A DNA stretch of 64,000 nt, taken from the NCBI GenBank assembly GCA_963746175.1, contig CAVVAH010000004.1:930001-994000 (forward strand), read 5' to 3'. Made by a program: the position numbers and the translations under genes. Positions 57,893-64,000 of this stretch are shown in pieces (the stretch's first letter is position 1; each line of letters opens with the position of its first letter). The stretch comes from CAVVAH01 sp963746175. GTDB taxonomy: Bacteria; Actinomycetota; Actinomycetes; JACCUZ01. The notes under the pieces were generated by a model. That model was given only the letters and a program-made list of their open reading frames with translations. It did no database searches and was not told the DNA's origin.

Positions 57893-59419
57893 ATGCAGTA
57901 CGACTGGGGGCCGCGGCTGCACGTGGCGCCGCTGTCGGCTGCCGGTCGGCGGCACGGGGGACGGAGGTCGACCTTGGGTCCGAGCGAGGACCGCAGCGTT
58001 GCCGGACGCGTGGTGTCGGCGTGGACGGCGGGCGTCCTGCTCGTCGGGGCAGCGCTGGCGGGAGCGCCGACGGCAGCGGCGCGAGCCGCCGCCGTCCCGG
58101 ACGACGTGGCGTTGTCGACGCCGCGGGTGGACCCGTACTACCCGGGCAAGGGCGACCCCAGCGTCGACGCGCTGCACTACGGGTTGCGGCTGCACTGGTC
58201 GGCCGCCTCGCACGTGCTGCGCGGTGTCGCGCGGATCCGGTTCCGCGCGCCGGTCGCCGAGTCCCAGGTGCGGCTGGACCTCGCCGACCCGCTGCACGTG
58301 CGCGCGGTACGGCTCGACGGGCACGCGACGTCGTACGCGCACCCGGGCCAGGACCTCGTCGTCGACACCGGACCGCTCGCCGCAGACAGCCGGCACACGC
58401 TCGTCATCTCCTATCGCGGCCGGCCGCATCCCGTCACGGCACCCTCGACCCGCAAGGACGTGCAGACGGTCGGCTGGACCACCACGAAGCGCGGCGAGGC
58501 CTGGACGATGCAGGAGCCGTTCGGCGCGTTCACCTGGTACCCCGTGAACGACCAGCCGGCCGACAAGGCTCTCTACGACGCGCGCATCTCGGCGCCGCGC
58601 GGGATGGTCGGCATCCTCAACGGCCGGCTCGTCGACCGTCGTACGTCGGGCAGTCGCACCGTCACGCGGTGGCACCTCGCCAGCCCGGCCTCCTCCTACC
58701 TGGTCACGGTCGCGATCGGCGACTACGTGCGCTACCGCGACCGCGGCCCGCGTGGTCTCCCGCTCACCTACTGGCTGCCGCGAGGCGACCAGCGGGCGCT
58801 GCCCGAGCTGCGCCGTACGCCCTCGATGATCCGCTGGCTCGAGTCCAAGCTGGGTCCCTACCCGTTCGACCGGCTGGGCGCGGTCCTGGTGCCGAGCGGC
58901 TCGGCGATGGAGACCCAGACCCTGGTGACGATGGGCTCCCGCCTGATCTCGGACCGGACACTGTTCCGCTCCGACCTGCTGCACGAGTACGCGCACCAGT
59001 GGTACGGCGGCACCGTCACGCCCGCCACCTGGCCGGACCTGTGGCTGAACGAGTCGTTCGCGATGTACACCCAGCTCCGCTGGGAGGTGTCGCGCGGCTG
59101 GTCGACACCGGCGGACATCCACGACTACCTCGTCTCCCGCGACGCGCGGTTGCGCAGGCACGACGGGCCGCCCGGCGCGTACCACCGGCTCCAGTTCGGT
59201 GGCACGTGCGTCTACCTGTGCGGTGCCCTGATGCTCGAGACGTTGCGCAGCCGGCTCGGCGTGGCGGAGTTCGACCAGCTGTGGCGCGACTGGCCGCAGG
59301 AGCACCGCTTCGCGAGCCTCGGACGCGACGACTACATCGCCTGGCTGAACGCGCGCACCGGCCAGGACTGGGGACCGTTCGTCACCACCTGGCTCACCTC
59401 GCCGAACACCCCGTCCTGA
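57893..59419 (+). CDS. Secreted M1-family metallopeptidase
   Basis: 508 residues. A signal sequence (AWTAGVLLVGAALAGAPTAA, about 43-62) is preceded by a long polar N-terminus. Catalytic H364-E-Y-A-H368 with E387 (WLNESFA) binds zinc; the exopeptidase block reads GSAMETQTL in place of GAMEN. The N-terminal beta domain begins DPYYPGKGDPSVDALHYGLR. It lacks the C-terminal helical domain of full aminopeptidase N. Acts outside the membrane on peptides. Confidence 0.93.
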   Translation: MQYDWGPRLHVAPLSAAGRRHGGRRSTLGPSEDRSVAGRVVSAWTAGVLLVGAALAGAPTAAARAAAVPDDVALSTPRVDPYYPGKGDPSVDALHYGLRLHWSAASHVLRGVARIRFRAPVAESQVRLDLADPLHVRAVRLDGHATSYAHPGQDLVVDTGPLAADSRHTLVISYRGRPHPVTAPSTRKDVQTVGWTTTKRGEAWTMQEPFGAFTWYPVNDQPADKALYDARISAPRGMVGILNGRLVDRRTSGSRTVTRWHLASPASSYLVTVAIGDYVRYRDRGPRGLPLTYWLPRGDQRALPELRRTPSMIRWLESKLGPYPFDRLGAVLVPSGSAMETQTLVTMGSRLISDRTLFRSDLLHEYAHQWYGGTVTPATWPDLWLNESFAMYTQLRWEVSRGWSTPADIHDYLVSRDARLRRHDGPPGAYHRLQFGGTCVYLCGALMLETLRSRLGVAEFDQLWRDWPQEHRFASLGRDDYIAWLNARTGQDWGPFVTTWLTSPNTPS

Positions 59420-59481
59420 CCGTTCGCCGACGCGCCGGCGTCGGGGGCGAGCGCCGGATCGCGCCTGCCTCACACAGTCAA

Positions 59482-59521
59482 CGGGTGCTTGTCGTGGCGT
59501 GCCCGCCACGACAAGCACCCG
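59482..59521. repeat. Perfect 18-bp hairpin, GCTTGTCGTGGC type
   Basis: CGGGTGCTTGTCGTGGCG, loop TGCC, exact reverse complement (59504-59521). Lies 62 nt after the M1 peptidase stop; probable terminator. The stem core GCTTGTCG is shared with the centre of 55686-55776 and with 12764-12780. Confidence 0.8.
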
Positions 59522-59558
59522 TTCGCCCCGGCAAGCAGCAGCGCCCGTCGGTTCAGTC

Positions 59559-59687
59559 TCACCATGCGGTCAGGTTGCGACGGAGCACGAGACCGGTGGC
59601 CGCCGCGAGCAGTCCGGCGACGGCCAGCACCGGCGAGGAGGCCGAACGGCGCTCCCTCGTCCTGGCCGCTCTGACCGGTGCAGGCAC
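59559..59687 (-). CDS. Possible 42-residue single-helix membrane protein
   Basis: GTG 59687 opens PAPVRAARTRERRSAS followed by the hydrophobic stretch SPVLAVAGLLAAATGLVL and RRNLTAW and stop. One helix with positive residues on both sides. No ribosome site stands out; could be a remnant. Confidence 0.3.
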   Translation of the reverse strand: MPAPVRAARTRERRSASSPVLAVAGLLAAATGLVLRRNLTAW

Positions 59688-59717
59688 GACGGGTCCCCGA
59701 CCGTTGCCACCGGACCC

Positions 59718-59768
59718 TTGACGGCGGGCGGCCGCCCTGTCATGTTCCTGTTAGGAAACCTTCCTTCC
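59718..59768 (+). promoter_or_regulatory. Promoter and operator of the ROK regulator
   Basis: TTGACG (59718-59723), 17-nt spacer, CATGTT (59741-59746), followed at once by TTAGGAAACCTTCC (59751-59764), in which GGAA-ACC-TTCC is palindromic. Similar sites control ROK-regulated sugar operons, so the gene is probably self-repressed. Confidence 0.6.
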
Positions 59769-59780
59769 AGAGGAGGCGCG

Positions 59781-60977
59781 GTGGCCAGAGGTCCGGGCAC
59801 GCCTCGCCTGCTGCGGGAGCTGAACGACCGCGCCGCCCTCGACCTGCTGCTCACCCACGGGTCGATGACCCGGGCCCAGCTGGTCGCGGCGACCGGGCTG
59901 TCGAAGCCGACCGCCTCGCAGCTGCTCGAGCGGCTGCAGGCCGCCGGGCTGGTCACGCGGACGGGGACGGTGTCCGGGGGCAGGGGACCCAGCGCACAGT
60001 CGTACGGCCTCGACGGCGGCGCCGGCTTCGTCGTGGGCGTCGACGTGACCCCCGACCGGGTCGTCGCCGCCGTCTCGGACATCGCCGGCTCGGCGCTCGC
60101 CTCGGCGTCCGCGGCGGCGGACATGCGCCGGGCACCGGACCCGGCGTCGGCCGTCTCCCAGGTCGTGCGGCGGGCGGTGCGGAAGGCGGGCCGGCGGATC
60201 GGCGACGCCGGCGAGGTGGTCGTGGCCTCGCCCGGGGTCCACGACGCCCTCGGCGACCGCATCAAGCATGCCGAGCACATGCCCGCCTGGGCGCGGGTCG
60301 GGGTGGCCTCGGCCGTGAGTGCCGCGCTCGGGACACAGGTCAGGTACGAGAACGACGTCAACGTCGTCGCCGTCGCCGAGCGCGCGCAGGGAGCCGCCAG
60401 GGACGTCACCAGCTTCGCCGTGCTCTGGGTCGGGACCGGACTCGGCCTGGCGATCGACCTGGGCGGCGCCCTGCACCGCGGCTTCACGGGCGGCGCCGGT
60501 GAGGTCGGCTACATGCCGCTGCCCGGGTTCGCCGAGCCGCGACCCGGCCGTCCCGCGGCGAACTTCCAGGCGCTGGTCCGCGAGCCGGCCGTCGTCGAGC
60601 TCGCGCGGCACCACGGGATCCGGGCGAGGGACGCCGCCACCGCGCTGGCGAGGGCCCGGGCCGACTCGAGCCGGGGGCAGCCGGTCCTCGTCGAGCTCGC
60701 CGACCGGCTCGCGACCGGCGCGGCGATGATCGTCTCGGTGCTGGACCCCGAGATGGTGGTCCTCGCCGGTCCGATCTCGCAGCACGGCGGCGAGCCGCTG
60801 CGGGCGCTGGTCGAGCGCCGGCTGACGGTCCTGACCCCGCTGCGTCCGCGGATCGCGCTCAGCGCCGTCGTGGGGAACCCGGTGATCGCCGGGGCGCTGC
60901 ACGTCGCCCTCACCGAGCTGCGCGAGGAGATGTTCACCTCCGCCGGCCCCGTCACCCGGGCCCGCAGCCGGCCCTGA
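59781..60977 (+). CDS. ROK-family transcriptional regulator
   Basis: 398 residues from GTG 59781 (AGAGGAGGCGCG upstream). N-terminal winged helix: DLLLTHGSMTRAQLVAATGL, SKPTASQLLERLQAAGLVTR. The ROK sugar-binding domain has VVGVDVTPDRVVAAVSDIAG, VRYENDVNVVAVAERAQGAA and GTGLGLAIDLGGALHRGFTG. The zinc site (CxCGxxGCxE) of sugar kinases and many ROK repressors is absent: GEVGYMPLPGF is followed by no cysteines. It precedes a sugar ABC transporter, likely its regulon. Confidence 0.92.
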   Translation: MARGPGTPRLLRELNDRAALDLLLTHGSMTRAQLVAATGLSKPTASQLLERLQAAGLVTRTGTVSGGRGPSAQSYGLDGGAGFVVGVDVTPDRVVAAVSDIAGSALASASAAADMRRAPDPASAVSQVVRRAVRKAGRRIGDAGEVVVASPGVHDALGDRIKHAEHMPAWARVGVASAVSAALGTQVRYENDVNVVAVAERAQGAARDVTSFAVLWVGTGLGLAIDLGGALHRGFTGGAGEVGYMPLPGFAEPRPGRPAANFQALVREPAVVELARHHGIRARDAATALARARADSSRGQPVLVELADRLATGAAMIVSVLDPEMVVLAGPISQHGGEPLRALVERRLTVLTPLRPRIALSAVVGNPVIAGALHVALTELREEMFTSAGPVTRARSRP

Positions 60978-61019
60978 CCGACCCGACCGACCCGACCGAC
61001 CCGACCGACCCGACCGACG
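60977..61019 (+). repeat. 9-nt tandem repeat (ACCGACCCG) before the sugar-binding gene
   Basis: Four full units and one partial, starting at the last base of the ROK stop codon and ending just before the GAAGGAG ribosome site of the next gene. Copy-number change would alter spacing between the genes. Confidence 0.85.
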
Positions 61020-61032
61020 AAGGAGTCCAGAG

Positions 61033-62370
61033 ATGAGCGTGACCAGACGGCATCGCATGGTGGTCGTCCTCGCGGCGGCGGCGGCCCTCGTGGTCAGCGG
61101 ATGCGGCTCGAGCGCCGAGGACAGCGGCCAACCACCCCCCCAGGCCGGCAAGCCGACCGGGGACATCACCTTCTGGCACTTCTTCACCGATCGCGAGGAA
61201 GAGGCGATCCAGGCGGTGGTGAAGGACTTCGAGGCGGCCAACCCCGGCGTCCACGTCACCGTCAAGGGCGGCCAGGACGACGAGAAGATGCGCCAGGCCA
61301 TCGCCGCCGGCAAGGGTCCCGACGTCGGCCTGTCCTACTCGACCGACATCGTCGGCAACTTCTGCACGACCGGCGCCTGGGTCGACCTCGACCCGTGGAT
61401 CGCGCGGGACAAGGTCGACCTCGATGCGCTGCTCCCGATCGTCCGCAGCTACACGGAGTACGACGGCAAGCGCTGCGCGATGCCGATGCTGGCCGACGCG
61501 TACGGGCTCTACTACAACAAGGCCCTGCTGCAGGCGGCCGGCTACGACGCGCCGCCGAAGACCTTGAGCGAGCTCGAGGAGATGACGGTGAAGCTCACGA
61601 CCAAGAAGTCCGACGGCTCGATCGACGTCGCCGGCTTCGTCCCGCTCCTCGACTTCTACGAGAACACCAGCGCGCACCTCGCGCCCAGCTTCGGTGCGAC
61701 CTGGCTCACCGACGACGGGAAGTCCAACGTCGGCACCGACCCGGCGTGGAAGGACATGCTGGAGTGGCAGACGTCGCTGGCCGACACGATCGGCGTGAAG
61801 GAGCTGCAGCGGTTCAACGCCGGCAAGGGCGAGGAGTTCTCGGCGGACAACGCGTTCCAGAAGGGGAAGGTCGCGATGATGGTGGACGGCGAGTACCGCA
61901 TCGCGTTCATCAAGGACCAGTCACCCGACATCGACTTCGGGACCGCACCCTTCCCGGTCCCCGACGACCAGGCCGACCGCTACGGCGCGGGCTACGTCAC
62001 CGGGAACATCATGGGGATCTCGAAGGGGTCGAAGAACCCCGAGGCCGCCTGGGCACTGATCAAGTACCTGACGCTGGACAACGCCGCGATCATCAAGCTG
62101 GCCAACGGCATCAAGAACGTGCCGACCACCCAGGAGGCGCTCAGCTCCCCGCAGCTCGAGGTGGACGACCAGTTCCAGACCTTCCTCGACATCTTCCAGA
62201 ACCCGGGCACCGAGACCTCGCCGTCCACGGCGAACGGAGCCGTGTACCAGACGCAGTTCGACGACTTCGTGCAGAAGTGGCAGCGCGGGCAGGTGAGCGA
62301 TCTCGATGCGGGCCTGCAGAAGGTCGACGACGAGATCGACAAGGCCCTCGAGCTGGGACAGGCCCCGTAA
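61033..62370 (+). CDS. Extracellular sugar-binding lipoprotein of an ABC transporter
   Basis: 445 residues. Lipobox V-V-S-G-C24; then DITFWHFFTDREEEAIQAVV, VTVKGGQDDEKMRQAIAAGK, GPDVGLSYSTDIVG, ADAYGLYYNKALLQAAGYD and MVDGEYRIAFIK, the pattern of solute-binding family 1 (malto-oligosaccharide, cellobiose, glycerol phosphate types). GAAGGAGTCC precedes the ATG. Followed by two permease genes. The ATPase is not in the window and may be a shared MsiK type. Confidence 0.94.
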   Translation: MSVTRRHRMVVVLAAAAALVVSGCGSSAEDSGQPPPQAGKPTGDITFWHFFTDREEEAIQAVVKDFEAANPGVHVTVKGGQDDEKMRQAIAAGKGPDVGLSYSTDIVGNFCTTGAWVDLDPWIARDKVDLDALLPIVRSYTEYDGKRCAMPMLADAYGLYYNKALLQAAGYDAPPKTLSELEEMTVKLTTKKSDGSIDVAGFVPLLDFYENTSAHLAPSFGATWLTDDGKSNVGTDPAWKDMLEWQTSLADTIGVKELQRFNAGKGEEFSADNAFQKGKVAMMVDGEYRIAFIKDQSPDIDFGTAPFPVPDDQADRYGAGYVTGNIMGISKGSKNPEAAWALIKYLTLDNAAIIKLANGIKNVPTTQEALSSPQLEVDDQFQTFLDIFQNPGTETSPSTANGAVYQTQFDDFVQKWQRGQVSDLDAGLQKVDDEIDKALELGQAP

Positions 62371-62389
62371 GGCCCGGCCCGGCAGCCCG

Positions 62390-63367
62390 ATGACCTCGAC
62401 GACCCTGGAACGAGCGCCCGCTGCGGCGCCGCCGGCGAGCAGGCGGCGCCAGCAGCGGGGCATCGTCGCGCTGCTGATGGCCCCGTGGTTCCTCGGGTTC
62501 CTCGTCTTCTTCGCCTACCCGCTGGTCGCCACGGTCTGGTACTCGTTCACGCGGTTCGACCTGCTGTCGCCGCCACAGTTCGTCGGGCTGCGCAACTACA
62601 GCTACTTCGTCTTCGACGACCCGAACTCGTGGAAGTCGCTGCGGAACACGCTGTGGTTCGTCGTGTTCATGATGCCGGCCCGGCTGGTGTGCGCCCTGCT
62701 GATCGCCCAGCTGCTGACCAAGATCCGGCGGGGCGGAAGCGTGTACCGCACGGTGTTCTTCCTGCCGTCGCTCGCACCGCCCGTCGCCGCGACCATCGCC
62801 TTCGCCTTCCTCTTCAACCCCGCTACGGGAGCGGTCAACTCGGTGCTCGGCTGGTTCGGCGTGACGGGTCCGCTGTGGTTGAGCGACCCGGCGCTGGCCA
62901 AACCCGTGCTGCTCACCCTCGGCGTCTGGGGCATGGGCGACGTGATGGTCATCTTCCTGGCGGCCCTGCTCGACGTCCCGACCGACCAGTACGAGGCGGC
63001 GGAGCTCGACGGCGCGAACAGCGTCCAGCAGTTCCGCTACATCACCCTGCCGAACCTGTCGCCCGTGCTGCTGTTCGCCGCGGTGACCGGGGTGATCCAG
63101 ACCCTGCAGTACTTCACCCAGGCCGCGGTGGCGTCGTCCCTCGCCGCCGGTGTGGCGACCACCGGCGGTGGCTCGGCGAGCTCGCTGGGCTACCCCGACG
63201 GGTCGACACTGACGTACCCCCTGTGGCTGTACCAGATGGGCTTCAAGAACTTCTACCTCGGCTACGCCTGCGCCATGGCGGTGATCCTGCTCGTCATCAG
63301 CATGGTCTTCACGCTGTTCCTGCTCCGTCGGTCCGCCGCATTCTTCGGGGCAGAGGCGGTCCGATGA
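62390..63367 (+). CDS. Sugar ABC transporter permease (MalF-like)
   Basis: 325 residues, six or seven helices beginning GIVALLMAPWFLGFLVFFAY. The EAA loop E-A-A-E-L-D-G-A-N-S-V-Q-Q-F-R-Y-I-T-L-P contacts the ATPase. ATG 62390 lies 19 nt after the binding-protein stop; its own stop overlaps the next permease (ATGA). The insert GGGSASSLGYPDGSTLTYPL in the last periplasmic loop is typical of CUT1 systems. Confidence 0.94.
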   Translation: MTSTTLERAPAAAPPASRRRQQRGIVALLMAPWFLGFLVFFAYPLVATVWYSFTRFDLLSPPQFVGLRNYSYFVFDDPNSWKSLRNTLWFVVFMMPARLVCALLIAQLLTKIRRGGSVYRTVFFLPSLAPPVAATIAFAFLFNPATGAVNSVLGWFGVTGPLWLSDPALAKPVLLTLGVWGMGDVMVIFLAALLDVPTDQYEAAELDGANSVQQFRYITLPNLSPVLLFAAVTGVIQTLQYFTQAAVASSLAAGVATTGGGSASSLGYPDGSTLTYPLWLYQMGFKNFYLGYACAMAVILLVISMVFTLFLLRRSAAFFGAEAVR

Positions 63368-64000
63368 CCACCGTCAGGCCGGCCGTCCGCCGGCCGCGAG
63401 CCACCGCCGGTGGTCGCGGTGGCAGCGCCCTCGTCGTCGTCGCCGAGCACGCGATCGCCATCGCGCTCGGCGTCATCATCCTGGCGCCGATGGCGCTGAT
63501 CCTGCTGACGGCGTTCATGGACAGCGGGCAGACCCTCACCTCCGACGTCTGGCCGCGGAGCTGGCACCCGTCGAACTTCGGCGACGTGTTCGCGAAGGCA
63601 CCTTTCCTCACCTGGCTGAAGAACTCGCTGCTGTACAGCGTGCTCGCCACCGGCTTCATGCTGCTCTCGAGCTTCCCGGCGGCGTACGCCCTCGCCCGCC
63701 TGCAGTGGCGCGGCCGCAACCTGGTGATGTTCGCGGTCATCACCATGATGATGCTGCCGCCGCAGGTGACGATCGTCCCCGTGTACCAGATGTGGGCGGA
63801 CCTGAACCTGACCGGAACCCTGTGGCCGCTGATCCTGCCCAACCTGCTGGGCGACGCGTTCTCGGTCTTCCTGCTCCGTCAGTTCCTGGTCTCGATCCCG
63901 CAGGAGTACTCCGACGCGGCTCGCGTGGACGGTGCCTCGGAGCTGCAGATCATGCTGCACGTCATCGTCCCGCTGGCGAGGCCGGCGATCGCGGCGACCT
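63364..64000 (+). CDS. Sugar ABC transporter permease (MalG-like), cut by window edge
   Basis: At least 212 residues are visible. ATG 63364 overlaps the previous stop. Begins MTTVRPAVRRPRATAGGRGG, then a first helix AIAIALGVIILAPMALILLT. Other blocks: ANSLLYSVLATGFMLLSS-like helix, MMMLPPQVTIVPVYQMWADL, LLRQFLVSIPQEYSDAARVD with the EAA loop DGASELQIMLHVIVPL. Second CUT1 permease of the sugar transporter; the C-terminus lies beyond the window. Confidence 0.93.
   Translation, partial: MTTVRPAVRRPRATAGGRGGSALVVVAEHAIAIALGVIILAPMALILLTAFMDSGQTLTSDVWPRSWHPSNFGDVFAKAPFLTWLKNSLLYSVLATGFMLLSSFPAAYALARLQWRGRNLVMFAVITMMMLPPQVTIVPVYQMWADLNLTGTLWPLILPNLLGDAFSVFLLRQFLVSIPQEYSDAARVDGASELQIMLHVIVPLARPAIAAT

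Larger units (their letters stand above)
59420..59780. other. Gap between the M1 peptidase and the ROK gene
   Basis: The 361-base gap contains the perfect hairpin 59482-59521, a possible 42-residue minus-strand gene (59559-59687) and the ROK promoter at 59718-59768. Nothing else is evident. Confidence 0.5.

Noticed and set aside
57371..59518. 715-codon minus-strand frame opposite the M1 peptidase
   Set aside because: Only the last 117 codons, from ATG 57724, are coding; the rest is a shadow of the peptidase gene.

Overview
The window looks like a chromosomal segment of a high-GC actinobacterium. Evidence is the strong G/C third-position bias, frequent GTG starts, ATGA/GTGA gene overlaps, many apparently leaderless promoters (TANNNT 6-8 nt before the start codon), two mycothiol-type (MDMPI/DinB) isomerase-like genes, an RsiG-like protein, a Nur-type nickel box and a group 1h (actinobacterial) [NiFe]-hydrogenase. 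The closest guess is Nocardioidaceae (Nocardioides-like); this is inference from gene content, not a search result. I saw no tRNA, rRNA, CRISPR array, transposase or phage gene.

Layout. 1-6.3 kb (minus): atmospheric-H2-type hydrogenase operon hhyS-hhyL-NifU/Rieske-like protein-DUF5947-DUF6084-unknown, running off the left edge. 6.8-12.6 kb: aldo/keto reductase, small conserved proteins, a VOC protein, a decayed MFS exporter, an AraC/DinB-like regulator, lipoamide dehydrogenase and a decayed MDMPI gene. 12.9-18.9 kb: phenylacetate-CoA ligase with an overlapping pentapeptide-repeat gene, MFS, Nudix, thioredoxin and a secreted phosphoesterase. 18.8-21.5 kb: an arsenic island: divergent ArsR, then a 70-aa protein, ArsI/CadI, a 16-residue peptide with six cysteines, a second ArsR, an aquaporin and ArsC. 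21.6-23.7 kb: tungstate-type binding lipoprotein and a NiCoT nickel permease behind a Nur-like box. 24-27.5 kb: copper genes (membrane protein, CopC, CopD-CtaG fusion). 27.6-36 kb: FadE5-like dehydrogenase, DUF6458 proteins, NHL/thioredoxin protein, LacI, NYN-like and MarR genes. 36-41 kb: phosphotransferase, nitrilase-family amidase, MDMPI protein and a decayed sigma/ABC cluster. 41.2-46.2 kb: branched-chain 2-oxoacid dehydrogenase E1a-E1b-E2 and a His/Asp-rich anchored protein. 46.4-57.7 kb: EamA exporter, PhoD-type phosphatase, methyltransferases, ArsR-MFS pair, ABC-F protein, HisC-like aminotransferase, RsiG. 57.9-64 kb: M1 peptidase, ROK regulator and a sugar ABC transporter running off the right edge.

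Links. The nickel permease could feed the hydrogenase; lpdA at 10.9 kb could be the E3 of the E1/E2 operon at 41-45 kb; copC/copD-ctaG serve copper delivery; the ars genes form one metalloid-responsive divergon.

Two window-wide oddities stand out. First, a set of long, often nested, intergenic palindromes with shared cores (GACCACGT-ACGTGGTC, GCTTGTCG..CGACAAGC, GTTTGCGAC..GTCGCAAAC, GAGTGGTG..CACCACTC). Second, repeated single-base frameshifts in otherwise well-conserved genes, which are either real decay or assembly indels. Coordinates of starts are my choices based on Shine-Dalgarno, leaderless -10 or overlap evidence; some intergenic coordinates may be off by one or two bases.
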